This document shows, in pieces, positions 32,311 to 44,100 of a DNA stretch of 64,000 nt. How positions within the stretch are numbered: the stretch's first letter is position 1; every line of letters starts with the position of its first letter. A program made the position numbers and the translations under genes. The notes beneath the pieces are model-generated. The model was given only the letters and a program-made list of their open reading frames with translations, did no database searches and was not told the origin of the DNA. Source of the DNA: Agelaius tricolor (Eukaryota > Chordata > Aves > Passeriformes > Icteridae); the NCBI GenBank assembly GCA_023055355.1, contig JALJCS010000029.1, positions 6,748,001 through 6,812,000 of the forward strand. The letters run 5' to 3'.

Positions 32311-33589
32311 TGCACAAGGGATGGAGTGATGAGATGGGGTTCAGGAGCCAGGACAGAGCAGGCACAGTGTAGGGATGGGCAGGGTTTGATATCAGCCCCC
32401 AAAGCTGGTTCCAAACAGCACAGGGGGATCCCACCACCCGCAGTGGCCATGCATGAGTGGGGTTTGTGCCAGCCTGAGCCCTGGCACAGGGAAGCTCTGC
32501 ACTTGCCAGCAGGATCCCCTGGGCCTGTTTGGGACAATGTCAGCCCAGGGTCACCCGGCCAAGCAGTTTCCTGCAGGAGGTTTGAACATAAAGCCATGGC
32601 CATGGCTCACACCAAGGTTACAGCCCTGGAGCAGGTCCTGCCCTCCCTGCTGGACCCCAGCCAGGGCGTGGGGCTGTCAAAGCCTTGGCTCTGCCGTGCC
32701 CCAGGGGACGGTCCAGCCCTGCTGCCCTGAAGGCGATGACAAGTTCAGGAAAATGCAGCCCTGAAGCCCAAGGCTTTTTAAGGAAGGAGAGGGCGAGTGC
32801 AGTGCCTGATGACCCACGGGAAAGCCGTGTGCAGCCCAGGAGGCTCCGGCCAGCGCGGGGCCGAGGGGGGAAGCACCACAGCCCGGGCAGCGAGGCACCA
32901 GCCCCGAGGGAGCCGGGGCCACCTTCCTGCAGGTGGCTCCCTGAGCAGGGCGGGGGCTGGTGTCTGTCTGTCCGTGCCCGGGCTCTGTCGTGCTGTCTGG
33001 CGCTGTGGCTCCGAGGCAGCGCTGCTGCATCCCCAGGGAGCGCACGCCAGTGACGGAGTCAGGATGCTTTCAGCATTTATGGTAATGTTTGGGTTTCTCA
33101 TCGCTTTCCCAAACAGGAGAAGGGAAAAGAGAGCCGAGCCAAGGGCTGGGCGTGCTCCGCTCATTCCCTGCCCCCGCCTGTGCACCTGCCTCGCCCTCCC
33201 CGCTCCCGGTGCCCGCCCGTGCCCTGCCGTGCCCGGGGCGCCCTGGTGGGCTCCCACCGCCGGGCCGGGGGGCAGCGGCTGCAGCGTTCAGGGGTCGGGG
33301 CTCCACGGCAGGGCTGCTCCGTGCTCCGTGGGATGCAGGGGAGCTCTGCCCGCTCTCATTCCGGTGGGATGTCCAGCCCCAGAGCGTCCCGACCTGCAGG
33401 AGAGAGGCACAGAGGGCTGGGACAGTGATTCGGCTGGAGCAGAGAGGGGAAACCTTTGGATGGAAACCCTTCCCGGGGCTCCGCGGGGACACAGAGCTGC
33501 CCACCGAGGTGCCTGGCAGCCAGGCTGGGGCGGGACCCCTCCTCACAAGGACAGTCCCCGGCTCTTGATGCACTCGCTGGAGTCTGGGG
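32311..33589. other. Intergenic, nothing recognised
   Basis: GC-rich unique sequence; only short, non-conserved frames. A short A/T-rich patch at about 33060-33120 breaks the composition. Confidence 0.4.
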
Positions 33590-34174
33590 TGTTATAAAAT
33601 TGACTCAAAACGAGTAATTTCCAATCAAAGAATTTATTAATTATTGAAGCAGTTATACTACGTAAGCAAAGGCTCAGCGCTGGGCGACAGGGGAGTCTCT
33701 GCTCCACCTACTGCCGCCCCAACTAGTTTCTGATTCAGTCCTTTTATCCTCTCCATCCTTCAGGAGTCCATGTTATCTCGGAGTTCTCTGCGCCTGCGCT
33801 GGTTGTTGCTAGAGGGTCATCCTTCTGTCTCCTGGTGGTCGGTGATAAAGGCTGCGGAGCCTTCCTCAGCTGCGTCTTCTTCACCCTATGTCTTTATTTG
33901 GTGACTTCTCCGTGGAAAATTACCAAAATCTTATGATTAACGCAATATGTGCCCTATCAAGTTTAAGCAAGCAAATATCCTGCCTTGCAGACTGTTTATT
34001 TGCCCCTGCCCCTTCCCCAGCTTTTCCCTGGTCGTTATTTCTGTGAGTTATCTGCTTGTACCATTTGCTGGGTGGGACTATGTGTGGGCTCCTGCAACCC
34101 CTTCCCTGGTATCCTTGTGGCTCATATCTCATGAAGTAGTACAGAAATAGTCAGCAGACAACTCTTGTAACACA
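33590..34174 (-). mobile_element. Solo LTR of an endogenous retrovirus
   Basis: About 585 bp of distinctly lower GC than its surroundings, with ends TGTTA...TAACA(CA). Read on the - strand it has a TATA-like GATAAAAGG (33740-33748 on +) and AATAAA about 105 bp further on (33633-33638 on +), near the end of the element: the U3-R-U5 order of an LTR. Flanking CTGG words may be a decayed target duplication. No internal retroviral genes flank it. Family not identified. Confidence 0.65.
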
Positions 34175-34721
34175 CTGGTCTCTTTTTTGTGACGAACAAA
34201 ATGTAATCCCTCATCTCATGGGGTGCACTCCCAGCTGTGGAGCTGTGGCAGCACACGGAGTGTACCCCCCTTGTGAGCCTCCTCCCCTCCTCATCCTCAC
34301 TGGGCACAGACTCTGCTGCCATCGGGGACCCCCCGAGGCCGCCCTGAGGGCGCAGAGCCCGGCACGAGTGCGGCTCCCGCAGCCCTGCCCTGCCGGGAGC
34401 CCCGGGGCAGCGCAGCGCCGGCGGGGCTGGCACCGAGCCCGGCCCCGGGGCTGCTGCATCACGGCTCCATCACCGAGCTGAGCTCACCCCGCATTCCAGA
34501 AAAACTGCAGCCAGGGGACGCCAGGGCTGCCTCAGCCCTCACCCCGAGCCCTTCTGGATTTATCTGGAAGCAGAGGGAGGCAGGGACCAGCTCCAGGGCT
34601 GCGTGTCTCAGGATTGAGGGATTCTCTGGAGCCTGGGGGGGTTCCCCAGCCCCAGCATCTTGTCCTGCCTCCCTTGATCCTTGGGCACATCCCCAGGGGA
34701 CTTGTGGAGTGTGGGTCCTGC

Positions 34722-34915
34722 TGGCGTCACTCCAGTGCTCCCAGTGCGCTCCCAGTGCTCCCAGTGTGCTCCCAATGCTCCCAGTGTGCTCCCAGTGTGC
34801 TCCCAGAGCTCTTAGTGTGTTCCCAGTGTGCTCCCGGTGTTCCCAGTGTGCTCCCAGCGCTCCCAGTGTTTCTAGTGTGCTTCTAGCACTCCCAGTGCTC
34901 CCAGTAAGCTCCCAG
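34722..34915. repeat. Tandem repeat of CTCCCAGTG(TG) words
   Basis: About 18 imperfect 10-12 bp units (CTCCCAGTGTG/CTCCCAGTGC). Confidence 0.85.
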
Positions 34916-35984
34916 CTGCCTGAGCAGCGGGCACCATGCCCAGGGTGCCCTCCCCTGCAGACGCAGGGCGTGTGGCAGCCCCGAGAGCCAGGCCAGGCTG
35001 CACAGTCCTGCGGGCCCTGCCTCAGCCCGGGTGCCCCCAGGCCAGCCCTGCCCAGCGCTCGGCAGCCCCGAGCTCGCCGGCCAGGCGGGAACAATGGCTC
35101 ATAATGGCTCATTGCGCTGCATCCGCTGCGGAAAATCCCCCGGCCCCCCTCGGGCTGCGCTCCAGGACGCTGTGCCTCGCTCTTCCTCTGGCCTTGGAGG
35201 GGCAGCTGAAGGATCCCCCACACCCTGCGGGCAGGGAACACCCCGAGGCTGCTGGGGAGAGCCCTCAGGAAGGACCTGGAGCTGCAGGGAGCCCAGCCCT
35301 GTCCCCAGCAGCCACAACCTTCCCTCATATTGCTCACCCTGCGGCCCTGAGCAGGAGCACGAGGGCTGCTCGCCGCGTTTCTGGAGGGCTCTGTGTCTCC
35401 CCACGACGGGAGCTGGGATGTCTATCTCCTCCTGGAGCCTGGCCAGACAGCCCTGGGAAAGACAAGTCCTCTTCCATGGGAAAGTCGTGCAAGAAGGAAT
35501 TCCTCTCTGGCCAGCCCAGCCCCACCGTTCCCCAGGGCCCTGGTGGGACTGTGCCCTGCTTGCTGCCTTGTCCCAATCAGTCCCCAGTTTCCCCCCACCC
35601 CTCTCCACAGGGAACCTTCCCAAAGGCCTCCAAAGGGATCCCCTGCAAGAAGGGCTCCCCCAAAACTGGGCCTTTAGCCCGGGGCCAATCTCTCATTAGG
35701 TTTTCTCACAAATGATCCTAATGAACCATCCCAGGGGAGCCCTGCAGACACAGCCAGGAGGAAGAGATCCCTGCAGGCAAGCCCAGGGAGTGATGCTGCA
35801 TCCCCATCCCAGCTTCTCCTCCCTTCCTTGGCAGCAGGGAGCCGGAAAAGCCGGGTGAGAGGGCAGGGCTGCTCCTCCTGCCCACTCCCTTGTCAGTGTG
35901 GCATTGGCAAGCGCTGGATGAGCGTGGCCAGGACCCCTCATTGTCCCCTGGGCAGCCCATGCCAGACCCCACAGCCTGAGCCAT

Positions 35985-36185
35985 CATCTGCCCCATTGTG
36001 TGGGTGAGTGCCCAGCTCTGGACCCATCTCTGCCCCATTGTGTGCCCAGCTCTGGGCCCATCTCTACCCCATTGTGTGGGTGAGTGCCCAGCTCTGGACC
36101 CATCTCTGCCCCATTGTGTGGGCAGTGCCCAGCCCTAGACCCATCTCTGCCCCATTGTGTGGGTGAGTGCCCAGCCCTGTCCCGC
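35985..36185. repeat. Minisatellite, about 45-bp unit
   Basis: Four to five units containing CCCATTGTGTGGGTGAGTGC, CCAGCTCTGGA and CCCATCTCTG, one of them shortened to about 36 bp. Confidence 0.85.
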
Positions 36186-39100
36186 CGGCGCCGGCACAAT
36201 GGGGCCATTTTCCGGCCGGCGCTGGGGGAAAGTGCTCCCAAGGAAAAGCACGGTTTATAAACAGCTCCTGGCTTCCCCCGGCCGCCCCATCAGCGCCCAT
36301 CCCCACATCCTGCCCTCACTCCGTGCCCGCAGCGCTCCCAGGCTGGGACAGGACGTGACCAGCCCGTGTGTGAGCTGGGGCAGGACGTGGCTGTCACACC
36401 CTGTCCCAGGGCTGCACCTGCTCCGGGCCCTGGGGCTCCTGCAGCCCCAGGATGTCCAGTGACAGCCCTGGGCACAGGGCTCCCTCTCCACATGCCTTCC
36501 TTGGCAGTGGCTCTCAGCTGGATAAGGTTCTCCCTCTCTCTCCAGCTGTCCTTGTCCATCCACCCTGCACGCAGCTCCCGAGGCAGGGAGCAAGGGAAGC
36601 TCCAGAGCCCTGTCTGCCACCCCTGTGAGCCACAGACCAGCCCTCAAAGGCAGTCCTGGAGCCCTGGGGTGCTGCTGGTGTCCTCTGCCAGCAGCAGCAC
36701 CATCACCAGGGCAGGATGCTGAGCTCTCTCTGCACTGGGCTGGGCGACCCTTGCCAGCTCAGCTCCTTTTTGGGGCTTTGCCACCGCTCTGCATCCGCTG
36801 AGCCCCGGCCACCCCCGCACAGCTGCTCCAAAAATTGCTCTCCTCTGTGACAGACATCCAGATGTCACCTTCCTTTCCCCCCCCCACCTTCCTTCCCCCT
36901 TCCGCTCCTGTCCTTCCTTTCTCCACCCTCCCGGCTCCTCCAGGCTCCCGCTAGGCCCCTCCTGAACAAAGGCCCCGTAGCCATGGTTAATAATCCCCTC
37001 AGAAAGGCCCTGCACAAGAGCAGAGGAAGGAGAGAGGAGACACAAAGGAGCCGCTGGGAGCCAAGCCAAGGAGGAAGGGGGCTGGAAGGAGGCGTTTTCC
37101 TCCAGCTGAGGAGGACATGGAACTCCAAGAGGGCTCCCAGAGGTGAACAGAGACGGGGCAGGGGTACCCCAAAGTGACCTCACGGCGCCCAGGGAGCAGA
37201 GAACCAAAGGCTGGGCAGCCCAGGAGGGTTCCTGTACTCACCCCAGAGTGCAAAGCCCTGTGCAAGCCCCAGAGCCCCCCAAAATGCAGCAGCAGGGACT
37301 GGCAGGAGGTGCCCCAAGGGTGAGGGGAGCAGTGGCAGGGGAGCAGCTGGAGCTCCTGGGCAGTGTGGGAACGCTTGGAGCTGGCCTGAATCCCATCCCT
37401 TCCCCGGGGACAGGGCCCCTGGCGGCCCTGACAGTGTTGTGTGAAGAGGTGCAGGCCTGGCTGGACACAGCCAGAGGCTTCCACTCTGCACAGCTGCCCT
37501 GCATCCACCCCAGAGACCTGCAGGGAGCTGGGCCAGCCCCAGCCCATGGGCACCAGGGCCAGGTCATGGACACCAGAGCCAGCCCCCAGCCCATGGGCAC
37601 CAGAGCTGGGCCAGCCCCCAGCCCATGGGCATTGCTGAGGGTTCACTGGGGGCAGCTGGCACAGAGCACCCCAAGCACCCCCCAGAGCCCACACCAGCCT
37701 CTCTGGGCTTGGCTGCAGGGCCCAGGGAAGGCACAGGGCCCCCGTCCCACCTGGGACACACGAGCTGCCTGTCAGGACAGGCACAGGCACAGCCCACGCT
37801 GAGCCAGCTCCCTCTGGCAGCATCCCAAGGTCCCCACATCAGCAGGGATCCATCTGGGAGTGCAGGAAAAGGTGGAAGAGCTGTGGTGTGTGCTGGGATG
37901 CACAGCCCCAGGCCTGGCTCTGTGCTGGCCATGGCTCCCCTCTGGCTGCAGAGAGCCAGGCCCAGCAGGAGCCAGAGGAGGGAGGCAAATGCAATTGCAC
38001 ACTTCCAGATCATTCCCGCAGCCTGCGATGCTCAGATAAGGCCGGGAAATCAGCCCTGCCCTGGGCAGGGTCCTGTGCATCCCAGATTTCCAGCAGCTGT
38101 GCCAGGGACTGGCAAAGCCTCACCTCTGCCAGGGGCAGAACTGCCTGCCCAGGCACAGCCTCCTCTGAGAGGTGGCAGGAGGGATGGAGCAGGAGAGTGC
38201 TGGGAGCTGTGGGGGCCCAGGCACCAAAATCCCTCCAGTGCCAGAGGGTGGGAGCTCTGGGAGCTGCTCTGTGCCTCAGGTGGGGCCAGAGCTCTGCTCC
38301 CTGGCTTCCCCACCCCAGCTGCGTGCGTGGGGTGTGACACAGGAGCCTCATCCACGGTGTGTGTGCATGGCTGTGAGCGGGGACTGCAGCCAAATCCATT
38401 AAGGCAGCAGATAAACAAGGAGGCGTGAGATCAGGCAGCAGGGAGGGAAGATGAAGGTGGCCAGCCTGCCCCGCTCCCCACGCAGTCCCCGAGCCCGCCG
38501 GGTGCCACACACAGCGTGGCAGGGCGATTTCATGCCATCTGTTCATGCCTTGATTTCCAATCCTGCCCCTCTTCCCCAGAATTATTCATTTATTTGGGGG
38601 AAAAAGCACAAGTTTTCTTCAAAGTGAAGCAGGCTGCGGCCCGAGCAGCTGGAGGCAGAGCCGTGCAGTGAGAGCAGGGGCTGCCTGACGGTGGCATGCT
38701 CCCCAGCCTGTTTTCCCCAGGGAGTGGCAGTGCCCTTTCCAACTGCTGGGAATTTTCTGCAGAGGTTTTCTTAGCAACGTTCTGCTTTATTTTTAACACG
38801 GAATAAAAGTTAGCCCCAGAACAAAATGCACCGGGGGCGTGTCAGCCGAGCTCTCCCGCTTTGTTTGTTTGACTTTGGTGGATGCTTTCCCGTGGGCCTC
38901 CTTCCTTCTCAGGGTGGCATTTGAGGGGTGTTTTGTGCCAAGTGGAAAATCCCTTTCCCTGCTCCAAGGAGAGCAGAGCCTGAGGCTCCTCCGGTGCTGC
39001 ATCCTGCCCCTTGGAGGGAGGGGCAGAGTGAGAACATTGTCAGGGAGTCCCTGAGCCCGGGGTACCCACTCAGGGTGGATTTCCCCACCACAAACAGGGA

Positions 39101-39504
39101 GCTCTTGCCACGAGGTGTGAGAGCATCTCAAAAGTGAGGCTGTGAGGCCAGAGAGCAGCTCCTGAGCATCCCGTGGATGATGGCACAGCTCCCTTGCACT
39201 TGTTCTTCCCAGCAAAGGGAGGAGGCCTCCCCTGTCCAGCAGCAGCTCGAGGGCTCTCAGCCTTATCGCTGCCCAGCATTGCCATTTTAAGCAACTGATC
39301 TCCTGGGGAAAAAACTTAATCATTTCCGATGAATCACTGAGTGTGTTTGGCTGGGAAAGTCTTGTGAGGGGGGTGCTGGTGCTGGTCAGCCATGCAGAGG
39401 AGGAGGAGGAGGAGGAGGAGGGCATGGGAAGGGCTGCTGCATGGCACCAGCCGGGGAGCAGCGCTGGGGCTGGGGGCCAGCACAGGGGGCTGATGGTGGG
39501 AGAG

Positions 39505-39780
39505 GTGCCTGGGCATTCCCAGGAGGAATTCTGTGCCTCAGGGGAACCTGCAGCCCGGCCCTGGAGAGGCTCAGGGGCATTCCCAGGAGGAATTCTGTGC
39601 CTCAGGGGAAACTTCAGCCCAGCTCTAGAGCGGCTCAGGGTGGCTGGGCATTCCCAGGAGGAATTCTGTGCCTCAGGGGAAACTTCAGCCCAGCTCTGGA
39701 GGGGCTCAGGGGCATTCCCAGGAGGAATTCTGTGCCTCGGGGGAGCTGCAGCCCGGCCCTGGAGCGGCTCAGGGAGGGTC
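39505..39780. repeat. Minisatellite, 65-69-bp unit, four copies
   Basis: Units begin GCATTCCCAGGAGGAATTCT and continue with GCCTCAGGGGAAACTTCAGC and a GCGGCTCAGG end; each contains one GAATTC. Copies start near 39512, 39579, 39647 and 39713. Confidence 0.88.
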
Positions 39781-41026
39781 GGAGGGATGCAGCCCCTGCT
39801 GCCGGAGGACGGGAATGCTGCAGGGAAAGCAAGTGGAGGAGAGAAAAGGATGTGCAAAAGTTCAGAGCGTCTGGGCTGAGAGCGGGAGGAGGGCACTGTC
39901 ACAGCCCTGGGTCCGTCCCCATGTGTGATGAATCTGAACCAGTGAGTTTCGGCTGTCCTGTGAATGGGGGAGCGGAACGGCGTTGAAGGTGAAGAAAACC
40001 CTTGTCCTCCAACAGCCCTCCTGGCTGTGACTGACTCGGGGAAACTGAGGCACGGAGCCAGGCTGTGACAGGGCAGGGGCGCTGGGGCCGGGTGCGCTGC
40101 GTGGCTGCCAGCGGGCCACTCGCAGCACCTGGCGGGGTTCGTTGCGCTCCTCCCGGCTCTGCCGCGGGCTGCCGGAGGGGCCGGGCTGGGTGATTACCCC
40201 TGGATAATGGGAGCCTTGTGCAGCTCGGCGAGTCCCCCGCCCCCGGGCCGGCCCCTGGCCAGGCTGCTGCCCCGGCCACCGCGGGGAACAGCTCCTGCAC
40301 AGCCGCCCCATTCAGCAACAGCTGCGCGGGGGCTCGGCCGCGGATCGCTGCGATACCCTGGGGCCCCGCCTCGGGGACAGCACGGGGCTGGGGGACACCG
40401 AGGCTCAGCAGGGGCTGGGGTGCGAACCCTGCAGACCCTGGTGGCCCGCCTGGACACGAGTCTGCTCCGCCCCCAGCCCAAGCCGCCCCCAGGTGTCCGT
40501 CGGAGCCCAGACAATGACAAACAGTGTTTTGCCTGCGTGTTTTGAGTCTGTCCTTGTTTGGCGTGGGTTCAAAGGTGGCCCCCGGCTGTGGTCGGGCTTT
40601 AGGGCAGTGTGGGGCTGAGCAGGGCACTAGGTCACTTGTGGTTATCGCCACTGCTACCTGCACATTGGACTCTCAGGGAATGTCGCACCGCCGGCATTCC
40701 CCAAACGCTCTGAAAAACACATCCCACGCCTCGGCCCCCTTCTCTGGGTCTGTGAGCGATTCCACCTCCAGCGCCCGGCTGTCTGCCTGCCTCAGCCCGT
40801 GCACGCCCGGACAGGCAGGAGCTGGCAGGTCTGCGAGCCCCTCCGGCGGAGCTGGGGCCGGTCCGAGCGGGGCGGGGGCCGGGCTGGGCCGGGCTGGGGG
40901 CCGGGCCGAGCGCTGCCCGCGGCCGTGCGGGGCCGGACACCGCTCTGCGGGGCTGGGCGGCGACGGCGCCCGCCCGGCTGCTGCTGCGGGTGATAAGCGG
41001 CTGCGGGCGGTGGGCAGGCACGGCGC

Positions 41027-41134
41027 CTTCCTCCTCCTCCTCCTCCTCTCCTCCTCCTCCTCCTCTCCACCTCCTCCTCCTCCGCCTGACGTCAGCCCGC
41101 GGCCCCGCTCAGTCTCGGGCGGCCGGCGGCGGGC
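41027..41134 (+). promoter_or_regulatory. MCAM: MCAM core promoter: polypyrimidine tract and palindromic CRE
   Basis: (TCC)n-rich mirror-symmetric tract at about 41027-41083 followed by a perfect TGACGTCA at 41087-41094, 41 bp upstream of the start codon, in a CpG-rich setting without a TATA box. The mammalian MCAM promoter is known to be cAMP/CREB-responsive, so the site fits the gene. Confidence 0.6.
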
Positions 41135-44100
41135 ATGGCTGGGGGGCGGCGGCCGGCGGGGCTCGCCCTGGGCTGGGGCTGCTGCCTCCTGCTCTGCTGC
41201 GGTGAGTGGCTGCGGGCAGGGCCGGGCGGCGCGGGGCCGGGCCCGGGCGGTGCGGGGCGGGCGGCGCGCGCACCTGCGGAGCGCCCCGGGGTGCCGCGGA
41301 GCCCTGGCGGGGATGTCCCTCGCCCCGGGGGACACCGGGCTGCACTGGGGCTGCGCTTGGCCTCTGCGCAGCTCCCGAGGTGCCAGCCCGAGCGGGGTCC
41401 CCGCGGAGCCGCGGCGGGGCCGGCGCCGGCAGCCGGGAGCGCTGCGCCCCTCGGGCGGTGCCTGGCGCGGCTCCGGGAATGCTCGGATCGCGGGGTCGGG
41501 GCAGCCCAGGTGGGATCGGCCCTTCCCAGCGTGTGTCCCCGCCCGGGCGGCCCCGCGATCCGCGGCGGGGCGGGTCTGCGCGCCCCGTCCCGCTCTGGGG
41601 GCCCCTCTGCAGCCCCCCCAGCGCCGCGCAGGTTGAGGGGTGACCCACGTGCGTTCAGCGCGCACTGGGGTGAGCTGCTGGTTGTTAGGAAGCATCCACC
41701 CCTTTCCTTCTAAGGAGTTTTCCCCTGAGCGCTGTGTTTCTCTTGGCTTTTTTCGCGCTTTCTTTTTTTATCCACTTTCCAGTCCATTTTCACCCTCGGG
41801 GGGTGGCTGCGCTTCCTGCCCTGCCCCGCTCCCCGCATCCCGCCCTCCCCTCGCCGGGAGCCCGGGAGCGCTCCCGGTGCGCTGGCTGCTCCCAGCCCCG
41901 CCGAGCTGCGGAGGTGGCCCCGGCGCTGGGAACCTGCCCAGGCCGAGGTGTTGGAGCCAAAGTCAGGCTCAGAGCGGAGTCTAGAGCAGGCTGCTCCCAC
42001 CCCCGTCCCGTGCCGGGATCCCCTTCCCACAGCCCGTGTGCCGAGCCAGGAGTCTCTCAATGGTTGGCGGCGTCGGTGTATTTGGAAGCCCAGACACGTG
42101 AAAGGCTTGATGCTTCCCAGAAGCACAAGGGGCCACGGCCAAGACATTCCCAGGCCAGCCAGAGCTGCTGGAACGGGGGGCTGAGCCCACCCCGGGGCTG
42201 CCTGAGCCACCGCATCCCTTTGTGCCCCGCGGTCTGGCTCTTGGAGAGGTGTCTGCATGTTGTCACCCAGCTGCGGGGTGGGGTTGAGAGCTTTGCCTCT
42301 CCAGCTGCACATGACAGGTCCTGACAGGGTGGTGGGGTTGTTTTGGGGTGCAAGGTGCTGGTCCCCGCTGCAGCAGAGCCCTGGCTCGGTCCCCGTCCCG
42401 GGCAGGGTGCGGGCTGGGCGGGGGCTGTTGGTGTCAGGAGGTGTCGGGCGCTGCTGCTGGTGCTGCTTCCTGCGGGGCTGGGGCTCTGCGCCCTCTTTCT
42501 TCCCTCTGTGAAGAAGACAAGGTGTGGGTGATGCTGTTTTTGGGGCACCCCGGCTGGTGGATCTGTGCAGCTCTCTGAAGGAATAGGAGGGTAGCATGTG
42601 CGGCTGTGCCGGCAGCAGGCGGGATCTGGCCGCAGCTGGTTTTCCTGAGAGGGGAACACAAACCCACGGAAACCTCAGGCATCCCATGTGCGGCTCCAGA
42701 GCCCTGCGGTGCCTCTGTCTCCTCTCGCTCCGGGCCGGGGGCTCTGTGCCGCCAACGCAGCCGCACTTCTCGCCTTCTCGCCGCACACCTCGGCTCTGCA
42801 GGAGGCTGGCGAGGGACTGTGCTGCTCCCCACCCCCTTCCCCAGCTCTAAAAGCAAATCTTTGTTCTTGTGGAGCTCTGGCTGCCGGCCGGCTGTCCGCC
42901 AGCCAGATGGAAAAGGCACGGGGGCTCTCCTTCCTCCTTCCCTGCTCGCTCCCTGCAGACGCCCGCTCCATATCTCGAGGTCTCCGGCTGGAGCTGTGCC
43001 AGGCACTTGGGGTGGATGGGGCTCGGTGCTGCAGCTGGGCTGCTCCACGCGCAGCTGATGGATGTGCCCAGGTCCCATCACCGAACCTGCAGTTGTGCTG
43101 GGCACAAGGGAGGATCGCCAAGTCCCCGGAGCCTGCTGTGCCAGGCTGGCTGTGCCCAGCACCTCTTTAGCCTGCCCACGCACAGAGCAAAAGGTCTTGG
43201 AGCTGTAGAAGCGAGCCTCGTGTCACCGGGGTTGTGGGGGACCTTGCGAGTGTCCCCTTGTGTCCTCTTCCAGCCTGTCCCGGAGGAGGTGGGGAGCAGT
43301 GAGCCCTGTTTCCAGGCGGGGTGGGGGCTGCAGAGACCGTGTCAGCCTCCTCAAGGGCAGTGGATGGCTGGGAGGGTTGTGATCCTCATGCCAGTCCCGG
43401 ATGCCAGCCATTCTCCAGCTCTGAGCTCATGGTTTCGCTTGCTCCGCTGCCTGGTTGAGGGCTCTCATGCCGAGCGGGTCAGGGGGAGGGCCGGCTGCTC
43501 TCCCCGGGGCTGCCTCTGCCTGGGGCCCTTGCCGAAGCTCTGAAAATGATGGAGAGGCAAAGTCTGGCCTGGCTGCCTGCAGTCCAGAGTGCCAGGGCTC
43601 AGGGGAGGCTGTGTGGGGTCAGCAGGGACACACCCCAGCCCCAGGCTTGCCCGGTGGTGCAGGCGCCCTCCTGCAGCACGCAGCCAGGTCGTGGCTGTAC
43701 AGGTGGGCAGTTCCTCCTGTGCAAAGTTATCTTTTCCTTTGTATTCTCAGCCAGTTTCCTGGCCCTGCTGCATGCTTATCTCTGGGACTTTCACCTGTTT
43801 TTCCAGCCCCTTCTTTGCCATGCTGTGATTTGCTCATCTTTCTGTGCCAACTGCGATACGCCGAGGGGATGGGCAAGGGCCAAACTCTGGGTGTTGGGAG
43901 TTCTGAGGTGGCTGGTCCTGCATGTCGGGGCCTTTGCTGTGGCAGAAGGGCTCCTGGCTGTGTTTTGGCTTTGTGGCACCGCACACCCACTGCAAACAAA
44001 GAGCATTTTGTGGGCACGGTGCTGCCCTTTGAAGTCGCCCCGTGGTGGCTGTTACAGAGCGGGCGCTATCAAGGGAGATGTTGACACAGCTGCTTCCTCC

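Larger units (their letters stand above)
34175..41026. other. RNF26-MCAM intergenic region
   Basis: About 6.9 kb with no supportable gene. Contains minisatellites listed separately, a short (GAG)n run at about 39398-39420, a C/T-rich stretch at 36870-36910, and GC-rich unique sequence that becomes CpG-rich toward MCAM. Confidence 0.5.

Noticed and set aside
40524..41713. Long GC-rich frames on both strands around the MCAM promoter
   Set aside because: Low-complexity Ala/Arg/Pro/Gly translations of a CpG island; only the MCAM signal-peptide exon has support.
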